The notes beneath the pieces are model-generated. The model did no database searches. It saw only the letters and a program-made list of their open reading frames with translations, and was not told the DNA's origin. A stretch of DNA of 64,000 bases from positions 17,528-81,527 of the forward strand of contig JAGRPL010000009.1 of assembly GCA_019449595.1 (NCBI GenBank). The letters are read 5' to 3'. This DNA is from Rhodoferax sp. (GTDB lineage Bacteria; Pseudomonadota; Gammaproteobacteria; Burkholderiales; Burkholderiaceae_C). The translations under genes were made by a program, and so were the position numbers. Positions 1-9,602 of this stretch are shown one piece after another. How positions within the stretch are numbered: position 1 is the stretch's first letter; each line of letters opens with the position of its first letter.

Positions 1-500
1 CTGATTACATGGGCATGCTGGCAACGGTCATGAACGCGCTGGCTTTGGGTGACACCATGAACAAGGCGGGACTGACCGCGCGCGTCATGTCGGCCATTGG
101 AATTGAGCAGGTTGTCGAGCCCTATGTGCGTCCCAAGGCCTTGCAATACCTGGAAGAAGGCAAGGTTGTAATTTTTGCTGCCGGGACCGGCAACCCGTTT
201 TTCACCACGGATACGGCAGCAGCGCTGCGTGGTGCTGAAATCGGTGCCGAAATAGTGCTCAAGGCAACGAAGGTGGATGGCGTTTACACGGCCGATCCCA
301 AAAAAGACGCCGCCGCCATTCGCTACGCAAAAATCACGTTCGATGATGCAATGTCGCAAAACCTGGGAATCATGGACGCCGCCGCTTTTGCGCTGTGCCG
401 GGACCAGAAGCTTCCGATCAAGGTGTTTTCCATCTTCAAGCATGGTGCACTCAAGCGTGTGATCATGGGCGAGGACGAGGGCACGTTGGTACACGTGTGA
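1..500 (+). CDS. pyrH: UMP kinase (uridylate kinase), 3' part
   Basis: C-terminal 166 residues of bacterial UMP kinase, which phosphorylates UMP to UDP in the cytoplasm for pyrimidine nucleotide supply. The reading frame is open from base 3, so the start and the N-terminal third lie outside the window (the family is about 240 residues). Visible family features are the ATMNALAL helix, the [13 protein letters not shown] nucleotide-binding segment, the [13 protein letters not shown] motif and an ending with GTLVHV. It sits directly before frr, the usual order rpsB-tsf-pyrH-frr in proteobacteria. Identity is very secure; only the 5' truncation by the window edge limits the entry. Confidence 0.97.
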   Translation, partial: DYMGMLATVMNALALGDTMNKAGLTARVMSAIGIEQVVEPYVRPKALQYLEEGKVVIFAAGTGNPFFTTDTAAALRGAEIGAEIVLKATKVDGVYTADPKKDAAAIRYAKITFDDAMSQNLGIMDAAAFALCRDQKLPIKVFSIFKHGALKRVIMGEDEGTLVHV

Positions 501-545
501 AGCTTGCCTGCAATGGTGCCGGCTTTGACGACTCGAGGATGAACT

Positions 546-1106
546 ATGGCGATCAATGAAATTAAAGCGACCCTGGAAGGCAAGATGGACCAGTCCATCG
601 CAGCCCTCAAGCACAATCTGACAAAAATCCGCACCGGGCGAGCCAATCCCGCTTTGCTGGACACCGTACAGGTGGATTACTACGGCTCTCTCGTTCCCAT
701 CAGCCAGGTGGCCAATTTGTCCCTGCTGGATGCCCGGACCATTAGCGTGCAGCCGTGGGAAAAGGGAATGGGTGCCAAGATCGAGAAAGCCATTCGGGAC
801 AGCGACCTGGGTTTGAACCCTTCCAGCATGGGTGATTTGATTCGCGTGCCTTTGCCAGCCATGACTGAGGAGCGCCGGCGCGAGCTGACCAAAGTGGTGC
901 GTGGCGAGGGGGAAAGTTCCAAGATCGCCATTCGTAACCTGCGGCGGGACGCCAACGAAGCGGTGAAGAAGCTGGTTAAGGAAAAACTTGCCTCCGAGGA
1001 CGATCAGAAGCGTTCGGAGGCCGACATCCAGAAACTGACAGACCGGCACATCACCGAAGTGGACCGCTTGGTGGCATCCAAAGAGCAAGAGATCATGGCG
1101 GTTTGA
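546..1106 (+). CDS. frr: Ribosome recycling factor
   Basis: Protein of 186 residues, the normal length of ribosome recycling factor (about 185). With EF-G it splits the post-termination 70S complex. The sequence shows the family's long helical hairpin with KIRTGRANP near residue 30, [15 protein letters not shown], and the C-terminal [21 protein letters not shown] region. The ATG at 546 follows a GAGGA Shine-Dalgarno. It lies 45 nt after pyrH and 37 nt before uppS in the same direction, so it is probably cotranscribed. Confidence 0.98.
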   Translation: MAINEIKATLEGKMDQSIAALKHNLTKIRTGRANPALLDTVQVDYYGSLVPISQVANLSLLDARTISVQPWEKGMGAKIEKAIRDSDLGLNPSSMGDLIRVPLPAMTEERRRELTKVVRGEGESSKIAIRNLRRDANEAVKKLVKEKLASEDDQKRSEADIQKLTDRHITEVDRLVASKEQEIMAV

Positions 1107-1143
1107 CGTCGGTTTTTGCCGCGTTTGAATTGAGCCGATAGAT

Positions 1144-1869
1144 ATGGCCGAACAGGTTGCCGTACCGCGCCATATCGCCATCGTCATGGATGGAAATGGG
1201 CGCTGGGCTTCACGCCGGTTTTTGCCGCGCATTGCCGGTCATAAGCAGGGTGTCGATGCCCTCAAGCGCATTGTCAAGGCCTGCGCGAGCAGGCATGTTC
1301 CCGTGCTGACAGTGTTCGCCTTTTCATCGGAAAACTGGAACCGTCCGGCCGAGGAAGTGTCGGGCTTGATGGACATCCTGGCCCTGGCCCTGGCCCGGGA
1401 GGTGTCCCAGTTGCAGCGTGACGGTGTTCAGCTGCATTTTGTGGGGGACCGCGAGGCGTTGTCCGCGCGGGTCAGAAAGGGCCTGGAAGATGCAGAGGTT
1501 GCAACGGCTGGCAATTCCCTGTTGACGCTGAACGTCTGTTTCAATTACGGTGGGCGCTGGGACATTGCATCGGCCGCTGCGCGTCTCGCTGCGGCAGGAA
1601 CACCCATTACGGAAGAAAGTCTGTCTGGCGCGCTCGCCCTGGCCCATTGTGCGGACCCAGATCTGGTGATCCGGACCGGCGGCGAGAAGAGGCTCAGCAA
1701 TTTCCTGCTGTGGCAGGCGGCCTACTCGGAGCTGTGTTTCAGCGACGTTTTATGGCCGGACTTTGATGAGGCCGCCCTGGATGCCGCCTTGCAGGAATAC
1801 GCGTCGCGTGAACGCCGATTCGGGCAGACTTCGCAGCAGATTGCCGAGAGCACGGAAACCCGGCGTTAA
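1144..1869 (+). CDS. uppS: Isoprenyl transferase (undecaprenyl diphosphate synthase)
   Basis: cis-Prenyltransferase of 241 residues that extends farnesyl-PP with isopentenyl-PP to the C55 carrier lipid used for peptidoglycan and LPS. The catalytic Asp is D16 in the IVMDGNGRWA motif, followed by the GHKQG segment and the FAFSSENWNRP motif near residues 59-69. The second signature reads RTGGEKRLSNFLLWQ, where many homologues have RTSGE, a conservative change. It is the first gene of a lipid and envelope run (cdsA, dxr, rseP, bamA) with a 13-nt gap to cdsA. Confidence 0.97.
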   Translation: MAEQVAVPRHIAIVMDGNGRWASRRFLPRIAGHKQGVDALKRIVKACASRHVPVLTVFAFSSENWNRPAEEVSGLMDILALALAREVSQLQRDGVQLHFVGDREALSARVRKGLEDAEVATAGNSLLTLNVCFNYGGRWDIASAAARLAAAGTPITEESLSGALALAHCADPDLVIRTGGEKRLSNFLLWQAAYSELCFSDVLWPDFDEAALDAALQEYASRERRFGQTSQQIAESTETRR

Positions 1870-1882
1870 CCAAGGACCTTTC

Positions 1883-2728
1883 ATGTTGAAGCAAAGAATC
1901 ATTACGGCACTGCTGATGCTGGTCATTTTGCTTCCGGCCGTCTTTTATCCGGCGCCTGAGGCATTCGGGGCGGTGGCTGTGGTCTTGATTTCTGCCGGAG
2001 CCTGGGAATGGGCCAAATTGAACCAATACAGTCAAGTGCAGGCGTTGCTGACGGCCGTCTTCTGTGCCGCACTGTGTGTGATCTCCTGGTATGGTGGGTT
2101 GGTGCATGCCGCGCTGAAGGTGCTTTGGATTGGTGCAGGCAGCGCCTGGGTGGTATTGGGGGCCTGGCTTTTGCACGGCGGGGTCAGGGTGTGGGCCAGC
2201 GTTCCTCGGGTGCTGCGTTTGGCCGGAGGCATTCTGGCCTTGTGGGTGGCCTGGCTTGCGGTGACGCAGGCCCGCATCATCGGCATCAATTTCCTTTTTT
2301 CCATCCTGGTTCTGGTGTGGGTTGCAGACATCTTTGCGTACTTTGCCGGGCGGGCGCTGGGGGGGCGGTTTTTCACCCGCAAATTGGCGCCCTCCATCAG
2401 CCCCGGAAAGACCTGGGAAGGTGCCATTGGCGGCATGGTTGGCGTTGTGGTGTGTTCGCTCATCTGGCGCAGCCTGGACGTTCTGGCAACGCCCGAACAG
2501 GCGGGTATTTACAGTCGCTTAGGTGCAGCAGGTGTCCCCTTCATGGTTCTCGCCGTGCTGTTCCTGGCGGCCATGAGTGTGGTAGGGGACTTGGTGGAGT
2601 CGCTCTTCAAACGCAGCGCAGGTGTCAAAGACAGCAGCGGCTTGCTCCCCGGCCACGGAGGCGTATTGGACCGTGTGGATGCCTTGCTTCCGATCCTTCC
2701 CCTGGCGATGATGCTTACCTCTTTATGA
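1883..2728 (+). CDS. cdsA: Phosphatidate cytidylyltransferase
   Basis: Integral membrane enzyme of 281 residues that makes CDP-diacylglycerol from phosphatidic acid and CTP, the branch point of phospholipid synthesis. The chain has many hydrophobic segments and ends with the full CdsA signature, KRSAGVKDSSGLLPGHGGVL followed by DRVD near residues 245-270. The ATG at 1883 is chosen because AAGGACC lies just upstream and the protein starts with MLKQRIITALLML; the frame is open further 5' but overlaps uppS. The stop overlaps the dxr start (ATGA). Confidence 0.97.
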   Translation: MLKQRIITALLMLVILLPAVFYPAPEAFGAVAVVLISAGAWEWAKLNQYSQVQALLTAVFCAALCVISWYGGLVHAALKVLWIGAGSAWVVLGAWLLHGGVRVWASVPRVLRLAGGILALWVAWLAVTQARIIGINFLFSILVLVWVADIFAYFAGRALGGRFFTRKLAPSISPGKTWEGAIGGMVGVVVCSLIWRSLDVLATPEQAGIYSRLGAAGVPFMVLAVLFLAAMSVVGDLVESLFKRSAGVKDSSGLLPGHGGVLDRVDALLPILPLAMMLTSL

Positions 2729-3924
2729 ACAGTGAAAAACTACGTGTCGTGATCTTGGGGTCTACGGGCTCCATTGGTGTCAATACCCTGGACGTCATTG
2801 ATCGCCACCGGGATCGGTTTGACGTGTTTGCCCTGACCGCATCCACCAGCGTTGAGGCGATGGCCGTGCAGTGTGGGAAATACAAGCCCGTCTATGCGGT
2901 GATGGCCAGCGAAGCCCACGGACGTCAGTTGCATGCTCTGTGTGAGTCCTCCGGGTTGCGTACCCAGGTCCTGTGGGGTGCGCAAGCCCTGACCATGGTG
3001 GCTGGGCATGAGCAGGCGGACACCGTAATGGCAGCCATTGTGGGCGCCGCCGGATTGGCGCCCTGTCTTGCGGCTGCGCGCGCAGGCAAACGCCTCCTGT
3101 TGGCCAACAAGGAGGCGCTCGTGGTGGGTGGCCAGCTGTTCATGGACGCGGTGGCCGCGGGCGGCGCAACCCTGCTGCCGATTGACAGTGAGCACTCTGC
3201 AATCTTCCAGTCTTTGCCGCAAAATCCGCAGGATTGGGCTGCACGGGTGGACAAAATCATATTGACGGCCTCAGGTGGTCCGTTCCGAACCCGGGATCCC
3301 CGAACCCTGCAGGACGTGACCCCGGAGGAGGCCTGTGCGCATCCGAACTGGGTCATGGGACGCAAGATATCCGTGGACTCGGCGACGATGATGAACAAGG
3401 CGCTGGAAGTGATTGAAGCCCGTTTCCTGTTTGGCATGGCCCCGGAAAAAATCGAGGTGGTCATACACCCGCAAAGCGTGATTCATTCGATGGTGCAGTA
3501 CGTGGACCATTCCGTCGTGGCTCAGTTGGGGACACCGGATATGCGCGGCCCCATTGCGTATGGCCTGTCTTGGCCCCACCGGGTGAGTTCAGGCGCCTCG
3601 GCGCTGGATTTTTCTTCCATGGCCAGCCTCACGTTTGAAACGGTGGATACCGATGCGCATCGGCAGCGGTTCCCAGGCCTGGCCCTGGCATGGGCTGTTT
3701 TGAACGCTCCGCAAGGTACTCCCGCGGTGCTGAACGCCGCCAATGAGGTTGCAGTGGCGGCGTTCCTGGCGCGTCGTATTCGGTACGACCAGATTCACCA
3801 GGTCAATTCGGAGACCCTGGACGCGGTTGCTTTCGAGAATCCGGCGTCGCTGGACGACTTGCTGAACCTGGACCAACGTTCTCGCCGTGCTGCCGAAGAG
3901 GCTGTTGTGCGGTTTGCTTCCTAG
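2725..3924 (+). CDS. dxr: 1-deoxy-D-xylulose 5-phosphate reductoisomerase
   Basis: Second enzyme of the MEP isoprenoid pathway, 399 residues, converting DXP to MEP with NADPH and a divalent metal. The N-terminal NADPH fold carries GSTGSIGVNTLDVI. LLLANKEALVVGG, the metal and substrate site PIDSEHSAIFQ, and the loop NWVMGRKISVDSATMMNKAL are all intact. The start overlaps the cdsA stop by 4 nt, so translation is coupled. It supplies isoprenoid precursors that UppS, two genes upstream, consumes. Confidence 0.98.
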   Translation: MNSEKLRVVILGSTGSIGVNTLDVIDRHRDRFDVFALTASTSVEAMAVQCGKYKPVYAVMASEAHGRQLHALCESSGLRTQVLWGAQALTMVAGHEQADTVMAAIVGAAGLAPCLAAARAGKRLLLANKEALVVGGQLFMDAVAAGGATLLPIDSEHSAIFQSLPQNPQDWAARVDKIILTASGGPFRTRDPRTLQDVTPEEACAHPNWVMGRKISVDSATMMNKALEVIEARFLFGMAPEKIEVVIHPQSVIHSMVQYVDHSVVAQLGTPDMRGPIAYGLSWPHRVSSGASALDFSSMASLTFETVDTDAHRQRFPGLALAWAVLNAPQGTPAVLNAANEVAVAAFLARRIRYDQIHQVNSETLDAVAFENPASLDDLLNLDQRSRRAAEEAVVRFAS

Positions 3925-3932
3925 CGGTTGAC

Positions 3933-5294
3933 ATGTTGACCATTGCTGCCTTTGTCTTTGCCATTGCCATTCTTGTGGCGGTGCATGAGTGGGGGCATTA
4001 CCGCATGGCGCGCGCCTGCGGTGTGAAGGTGTTGCGGTTTTCCATAGGTTTTGGGCCCCGGGTGTGGGGATGGACGTCCCGCCGATCCGGAACAGAGTTT
4101 GTACTGGGGCTGCTGCCGCTGGGTGGGTATGTGAAGATGCTGGACGAACGTGAAGGTCCCGTCGCCCAGGCCGAGCGGCATCGGGCCTTTAATACGCAAC
4201 CGCTGCGTAGCCGTGCGCTCATCGTTGCAGCCGGCCCGTTGGCCAATCTGCTGCTGGCGGTCGCGCTGTATTCCTGGGTCAACTGGACAGGCATTGAACA
4301 ACCGCGGGCGATATTGGCCAAACCCTTGCAAGGCTCGGTGGTCGCCCAGGCCGGATTCGAGGGAGGGGAGCAGGTTCACCGGGCGGGATTGGAGGGGGAT
4401 GATCTGGAGGACGTGGTGTCGTTCGAGGATTTCCGCTGGTGGCTGACGCGGGCGGCACTCAGCCACCACAATCTGCAGGTTGAATTTTCAGACGCGCAGG
4501 CGAGCCGGGGCAAATTGGTCATCCTGCCGCTCAGCGGCGTGGATGCGCGCAATGCCGATACCCGTCTATTCAGGGAGATTGGTATCCTCGGCCCGTTTTC
4601 CCAGGCCCGTTTGGGCGCGCTGTCGGCGGATGGCGCAGCGCAACTGGCCGGTTTGGCACCGGAGGATGTGGTGTTGCAGGTGGATGGTGCCACCATAGTC
4701 GATGCGGAGCAATTGCGTGAGTTGATACGCAAGTCCGGTTCAAGCGGAACGGCCGCGCAACAGAACTGGCTGGTCCAGCGCGGTGCATCCCGGCTGGTGG
4801 TCGCGGTGACACCCAAGGTCGAAAAATCAGGTGACGGATTCGTGGGGCGGATCGGCGCATTTGTCGGCGCGCCCCCGGTTGTCGGCACCGTTCGTTATGG
4901 GCCGCTGGAGGGTCTGGCCCGTGCCCTGAGCCGCACGGGAGAGGTGTCGATGCTCACCCTGCGGATGATGGGGCAAATTGCAATAGGGGATGCGTCCCTG
5001 AAGAACCTCAGCGGCCCCATCACGATTGCGGATTACGCAGGAAAATCCGCGGCCATGGGCTTAACCCAGTTCCTGGTCTTTCTGGCCTTGATCAGTATAA
5101 GCTTGGGGGTTCTGAATCTGCTGCCGGTGCCGGTGCTGGATGGCGGGCACCTGATGTATTATCTTTGGGAGTCGCTTACAGGCCAGCCGGTGTCCCAGTT
5201 GTGGATGGACCGGTTACAACGGGCGGGTCTGGTGATTTTGCTGATGATGATGTCCATCGCCGTGTTCAATGACGTGACGCGCGTGCTGGGTTGA
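3933..5294 (+). CDS. rseP: RIP metalloprotease RseP (site-2 protease)
   Basis: Inner-membrane zinc protease of 453 residues that performs intramembrane cleavage of anti-sigma factors such as RseA. The active-site HEWGH motif is H18-E19-W-G-H22 in the first membrane helix. Two periplasmic PDZ-like regions occupy roughly residues 110-300. The second catalytic element, NLLPVPVLDGGH with the metal-binding Asp near residue 402, is in the C-terminal membrane domain. It follows dxr by 8 nt and precedes bamA, linking envelope stress control with outer-membrane assembly genes. Confidence 0.97.
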   Translation: MLTIAAFVFAIAILVAVHEWGHYRMARACGVKVLRFSIGFGPRVWGWTSRRSGTEFVLGLLPLGGYVKMLDEREGPVAQAERHRAFNTQPLRSRALIVAAGPLANLLLAVALYSWVNWTGIEQPRAILAKPLQGSVVAQAGFEGGEQVHRAGLEGDDLEDVVSFEDFRWWLTRAALSHHNLQVEFSDAQASRGKLVILPLSGVDARNADTRLFREIGILGPFSQARLGALSADGAAQLAGLAPEDVVLQVDGATIVDAEQLRELIRKSGSSGTAAQQNWLVQRGASRLVVAVTPKVEKSGDGFVGRIGAFVGAPPVVGTVRYGPLEGLARALSRTGEVSMLTLRMMGQIAIGDASLKNLSGPITIADYAGKSAAMGLTQFLVFLALISISLGVLNLLPVPVLDGGHLMYYLWESLTGQPVSQLWMDRLQRAGLVILLMMMSIAVFNDVTRVLG

Positions 5295-5341
5295 CTGTCC
5301 GGGATTTTCTGGAATTTTCAGCGCACTTAAATTGAAAAACA

Positions 5342-7645
5342 ATGCAATTCAATCGTAATTTTCTGCGTCGCGTCAGCTGTGCTGCAGTGTCTTTTGTCGT
5401 CATGCACAGTGCGTGGGCTTTGGAGCCATTCGCAGTGCGGGACATTCGGGTTGAAGGATTGCAACGGGTTGAAGCGGGGACGGTCTTTGCCTCGCTGCCG
5501 GTTCGTGTGGGCGATACCTACAGCGATGAAAAGGCCGCTGCGTCCATCAAGGCGCTTTTCGGGTTGGGTCTGTTCAAGGATGTCCGCATCGAGGCCAACG
5601 ATGGCGTGCTGGTGGTCATTGTCGAAGAACGCCCGTCCGTAGCCGACGTGGATTTCTCCGGGACCAAGGAATTCGACAAGGACACGCTGAAGAAGGCGTT
5701 GCGCGACATCGGATTGATGGACGGGCGTCCCTTTGACAAGGCGCTGGTTGATCGGGCTGAGCAGGAACTCAAGCGGCAGTACATCAACCGCAGCATGTAT
5801 GCGACGGAAGTGGTGACCACCGTGACGCCGATTGAGCGCAACCGCGTGAATTTGAGTTTTGCGGTTGTTGAAGGGGAGGTCGCCAAGATCAAGGACATCC
5901 GTATCGTGGGGGCCAAGGTTTTCTCCGAATCCACCTTGCGGGGGCTGTTTGATCTGGATACCGGTGGATGGCTGAGCTGGTACACCAAGTCGAATCGTTA
6001 CTCCCGCGCCAAGTTGAATGCCGATATTGAAACCCTGCGTTCCTACTATTTGACGCGGGGCTACCTGGAGTTCAAGGTGGATTCCACGCAGGTGGCAATA
6101 TCCCCTGACAAGCAGGATATCAGCATCACCATCAACGTGAGCGAAGGCGAGCGGTTTGTGGTTTCCAAGATCAAGATGGAAGGCAACTTCCTCGGCAAGG
6201 ACGAGGAATTCCGCTCACTCATCGCCATTCGTGCTGGGGAGGCCTACAACGCAGACCAGGTCGCCCAGACCACCAAGGCATTCACCGATTACTTTGGCAA
6301 TTTCGGATTTGCATTTGCCCGAGCCGAGGCACGCACGGACATTGATCGCGCAACCAACCGCGTGGAAGTCACCTTGCAGGCAGATCCCTCCCGCCGGGCC
6401 TATGTGCGCCGGATCAATATTGCCGGCAATGACCGCACGCGTGACGAAGTGATCCGGCGTGAGTTCCGGCAGTTGGAAGCCGCCTGGTACGACGGCGATA
6501 AGATCCGCCAGTCCCGCAACCGTGTGGACCGCCTGGGGTACTTCAAGGAAGTATCCCTGGAAACCCAGGAGGTGCCTGGGTCACCGGACCAGGTGGACCT
6601 GTTGCTCACTGTGGCAGAGAAACCCACGGGCAGCGTGAGTCTGGGGGCGGGTTTGTCCAGTGGCGAAGGGCTTGGTTTCACATTTGGCTTCAAGCAGGAC
6701 AATGCCTTTGGTTCTGGCAGCTCCCTAGGCGTGGAGTTGAATACCAGCAAGTACAACCGAACGGCGGTCTTCAGTACCACCAATCCCTATATCACTGAAG
6801 ACGGCGTGTCCCGAACCATCGACATACACCAGAGAACGTCCAAACCCTATACAGATGTGGACAGTTACTCGATTGAGACGACTGGTGCAAGCCTGCGCTT
6901 TGGCGTTCCTTTCTCGGATTCCGATACGGTGTACCTCGGCGGTGGCTTCGATCGAACCACGATTGCGCCTGGTACCTACCTTCCCGCGGCGTACCAGAAT
7001 TTTGCCAACGAGTTTGGTTACACCACCTATGCCGTGCCCCTGACGATTGGTTGGGCGCGGGATACGCGTGACAGCGCCATGGTGCCCAGTGTCGGCAAGG
7101 TCATCCGGACAACGGGTGAGTGGAGTGTCGGTGGGGATATGCGCTATGTGCGCGGCACGGTCCAGTACCAGCAATTCTTCCCGGTTTCCCGGAAGGTGAC
7201 CGCGGCACTGAATACCGAACTGTCCCTGGGGCAAGGCACTTCCGGGCTGTCGTATCCCGTTTTCAAGAACTATTATTCGGGTGGCCTGGGGTCGGTTCGG
7301 GGCTTTGAGCAAGGGAGTCTGACGACGGGTTCGCAACGCCTGCCCGGGTCGGACGGCATTGCGATCGGTGGCGCCAAGAAATTCACCATCAATGCGGAAT
7401 TGCTGTCGCCCCTGCCGGGTGGCGGCAATGACCGGACCCTGCGCATGTTCGGGTTTTTTGATGCGGGCGGCATCTATGATGCCAACGAGTCCATTATGCT
7501 GGGTGACATGCGGACGTCGATCGGGGTGGGGATCAGCTGGATTTCCCCGGTGGGGCCCCTGCGCCTGGCTTTTGCGCGCCCCATCAACAAGTTTGAAAAC
7601 GATAAACTTCAATACATGCAATTTCAGATCGGAACTACTTTCTAA
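5342..7645 (+). CDS. bamA: Outer membrane protein assembly factor BamA
   Basis: Omp85-family barrel protein of 767 residues, the core of the BAM complex that inserts beta-barrel proteins. A signal peptide (residues 1-26, ending SAWA) precedes five POTRA domains (about 27-425) and a 16-strand barrel. The barrel contains the lid motif VRGFEQGS (VRGF, about residues 650-657), and the chain ends with the outer-membrane signal phenylalanine (QIGTTF). The stop overlaps the start of skp by one base (TAATG), so the chaperone is translationally coupled. Confidence 0.98.
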   Translation: MQFNRNFLRRVSCAAVSFVVMHSAWALEPFAVRDIRVEGLQRVEAGTVFASLPVRVGDTYSDEKAAASIKALFGLGLFKDVRIEANDGVLVVIVEERPSVADVDFSGTKEFDKDTLKKALRDIGLMDGRPFDKALVDRAEQELKRQYINRSMYATEVVTTVTPIERNRVNLSFAVVEGEVAKIKDIRIVGAKVFSESTLRGLFDLDTGGWLSWYTKSNRYSRAKLNADIETLRSYYLTRGYLEFKVDSTQVAISPDKQDISITINVSEGERFVVSKIKMEGNFLGKDEEFRSLIAIRAGEAYNADQVAQTTKAFTDYFGNFGFAFARAEARTDIDRATNRVEVTLQADPSRRAYVRRINIAGNDRTRDEVIRREFRQLEAAWYDGDKIRQSRNRVDRLGYFKEVSLETQEVPGSPDQVDLLLTVAEKPTGSVSLGAGLSSGEGLGFTFGFKQDNAFGSGSSLGVELNTSKYNRTAVFSTTNPYITEDGVSRTIDIHQRTSKPYTDVDSYSIETTGASLRFGVPFSDSDTVYLGGGFDRTTIAPGTYLPAAYQNFANEFGYTTYAVPLTIGWARDTRDSAMVPSVGKVIRTTGEWSVGGDMRYVRGTVQYQQFFPVSRKVTAALNTELSLGQGTSGLSYPVFKNYYSGGLGSVRGFEQGSLTTGSQRLPGSDGIAIGGAKKFTINAELLSPLPGGGNDRTLRMFGFFDAGGIYDANESIMLGDMRTSIGVGISWISPVGPLRLAFARPINKFENDKLQYMQFQIGTTF

Positions 7646-8157
7646 TGAAAACACTCAAGACAAGCTGGGTTGCAGCCCTGTTGCTGGCTGCAGTCGCCTC
7701 TGGCGCGATGGCCCAGGACTCCAAGATTGCCTATATCAGCAACCAGCGCATCATCACGGAATCTGGCCCGGCGAAGCTGGCCCAGACCAAGCTGGAGCAG
7801 GAGTTTTCCCGGCGCCAGAAGGAACTCTCCGACCAGCAGCTTTCCCTGAAGGCATTCAGCGAGAAATTTGAACGGGACGCCCCTACGCTGACCGATAGCC
7901 AGCGCGCGAGCCGCCAGAAGGAGTTTGCGGAGCAGAGCCGGGATTTCCAGCGCAAGCAACGTGAGTTTCAGGAGGACCTGAATGGCCGCCGCAACGAAGA
8001 GTTGCAACAGGTGTTGGAAAAGGCCAACAAGGCCATGAAGCAGGTGGCCGAGGCGGAGAAGTACGACATGGTGCTGTCCGAGGGCGTGGTGTACAGCAAC
8101 AACAAGCACGACATCACCGACAAGGTTCTCAAGATCCTCAACGCCGGTAGCAAGTAA
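7645..8157 (+). CDS. skp: Periplasmic chaperone Skp/OmpH family
   Basis: Small periplasmic protein of 170 residues that holds unfolded outer-membrane proteins on their way to BamA. A signal peptide of about 23 residues ends with SGAMA before QDSKIAYISNQRI. The middle (about 45-130) is a charged, Gln/Glu/Arg-rich region predicted to form the two coiled-coil tentacles of the Skp trimer. Position between bamA and lpxD is the classic arrangement in proteobacteria. Confidence 0.95.
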   Translation: MKTLKTSWVAALLLAAVASGAMAQDSKIAYISNQRIITESGPAKLAQTKLEQEFSRRQKELSDQQLSLKAFSEKFERDAPTLTDSQRASRQKEFAEQSRDFQRKQREFQEDLNGRRNEELQQVLEKANKAMKQVAEAEKYDMVLSEGVVYSNNKHDITDKVLKILNAGSK

Positions 8158-8181
8158 GCGGTGGGTTCGGGGCGCGGCGGT

Positions 8182-9156
8182 ATGGAGCTGGATCTGGCTT
8201 CTGTGGTGGAAGCCTTGGGTGGCAAGCTTCACGGTGATGCGTCCCTGCGGGTGTCCGGGCTGGCGTCGCTGGAAACGGCCACTGCGAGTGACCTGAGCTT
8301 CCTGAGCAACCCCCGCTACCAACAACAGCTGCTGACTTCGCGTGCAGCGTGCGTCATTGTCGGCCCGCAGATGGAAGCCGCTGCGATGACCCGCGGTGCC
8401 TGCATCGTGACCGATCAGCCCTATCTGTATTTTGCCCGGCTGACCCAGCTGTGGAAGCGGAGGCGCAGCGCCGCCGCAGTGCCCCAGGTACATCCCAGTG
8501 CGGTCGTTGATTCCACTGCAGTGGTTCACCCGTCTGCATCCATCGGCCCGTTGTGCGTGGTCGAGCGCGGTGCGCGCATTGGTGCTGCCACGGTCTTGAA
8601 ATCCCGGGTGACGGTGGGTGAGGATTGCGTGGTGGGCGAGCGCTGCATCCTGCATTCCGGGGTCGTGATCGGTGCGGATGGCTTCGGTTTTGCGCCCAAC
8701 GGCGATGCCTGGGAAAAAATCGAGCAACTCGGTGCCGTGCAAATCGGCAACGACGTGGAGATTGGCGCCAACACCTGCATTGACCGGGGCGCCCTGCAGG
8801 ACACGGTGATTGAAGATGGCGTCAAGCTCGACAACCTGATCCAGATCGGGCACAACGTGCACGTGGGACGCAATACGGCCATGGCCGGATGTGTGGGCGT
8901 GGCGGGCAGTGCCACGATCGGCCCCAACTGCACGATTGGCGGTGGCGCTATTGTGCTGGGACATCTCACCATCGGGGCCCATGTGAATATTTCTGCTGCG
9001 ACGGTCGTCAGCAAATCGATCCTGAAGCCTGGTCATTACACCGGCATGTTCCCGATTGACGAAAATGCATCGTGGGAACGCAACGCCGCAACGTTGAAGC
9101 AACTGCACAGCCTGCGCGACCGAATCAAAACTATTGAAAAAGAACTCAAGCCATGA
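8182..9156 (+). CDS. lpxD: UDP-3-O-(3-hydroxyacyl)glucosamine N-acyltransferase
   Basis: Third step of lipid A synthesis; about 324 residues. The N-terminal uridine-binding domain is followed by left-handed beta-helix hexapeptide repeats from about residue 100. The catalytic His lies in the [12 protein letters not shown] segment. A GTG at 8161 would add seven residues (GSGRGG before M), but ATG 8182 gives the family-like N-terminus [14 protein letters not shown], so it is preferred without certainty. The stop overlaps fabZ (ATGA). Confidence 0.96.
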   Translation: MELDLASVVEALGGKLHGDASLRVSGLASLETATASDLSFLSNPRYQQQLLTSRAACVIVGPQMEAAAMTRGACIVTDQPYLYFARLTQLWKRRRSAAAVPQVHPSAVVDSTAVVHPSASIGPLCVVERGARIGAATVLKSRVTVGEDCVVGERCILHSGVVIGADGFGFAPNGDAWEKIEQLGAVQIGNDVEIGANTCIDRGALQDTVIEDGVKLDNLIQIGHNVHVGRNTAMAGCVGVAGSATIGPNCTIGGGAIVLGHLTIGAHVNISAATVVSKSILKPGHYTGMFPIDENASWERNAATLKQLHSLRDRIKTIEKELKP

Positions 9157-9602
9157 TGGACATCCATAAAATTCTCAAGCAGTTGCCGCACCGTTACCCC
9201 TTTCTCCTTGTGGACCGCGTGCTGGAACTGGACAAGGGCAAGACGATCAAGGCGCTGAAGAACGTCACCATCAATGAGCCCTTTTTTGAAGGCCATTTCC
9301 CCCACCGACCAGTGATGCCGGGCGTGCTGATGCTGGAGGCGCTGGCCCAGGCCGCGGCCCTGCTGGCCTTTGATGCGCTGGACAGCGCTCCCAACGACCA
9401 GATGGTGTACTACTTTGCCGGCATCGATGGCGCCCGCTTCAAGCGCCCGGTGGAGCCGGGTGATCAGCTGATTCTTGAAGTGGAGCTGCTGCGCATGAAG
9501 GCCGGAATTTTCAAGTTCAAGGGCAAGGCATCGGTTGCCGGCGAGACCGCCGTCGAGGCCGAACTGACCTGCGCCATGCGTGCCATTCCGCAGGATGCCT
9601 GA
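9153..9602 (+). CDS. fabZ: 3-hydroxyacyl-ACP dehydratase FabZ
   Basis: Hot-dog fold dehydratase of 149 residues acting in fatty acid elongation and balancing lipid A against phospholipid synthesis. The catalytic pair is H48 in [12 protein letters not shown] and E62 in MLEALAQ. The N-terminus has the [13 protein letters not shown] motif. Two adjacent ATG codons are possible starts (9153 or 9156). It overlaps lpxD upstream and lpxA downstream, as in most gram-negative bacteria. Confidence 0.98.
   Translation: MMDIHKILKQLPHRYPFLLVDRVLELDKGKTIKALKNVTINEPFFEGHFPHRPVMPGVLMLEALAQAAALLAFDALDSAPNDQMVYYFAGIDGARFKRPVEPGDQLILEVELLRMKAGIFKFKGKASVAGETAVEAELTCAMRAIPQDA

Noticed and set aside
2008..2724. 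5' extension of the dxr frame by 239 codons
   Set aside because: It runs through cdsA in another frame and has no domain; dxr starts at 2725 with a normal NADPH fold.
8161..8181. GTG start for lpxD
   Set aside because: It would add GSGRGG, unlike the family N-terminus; ATG 8182 is preferred, though not proven.
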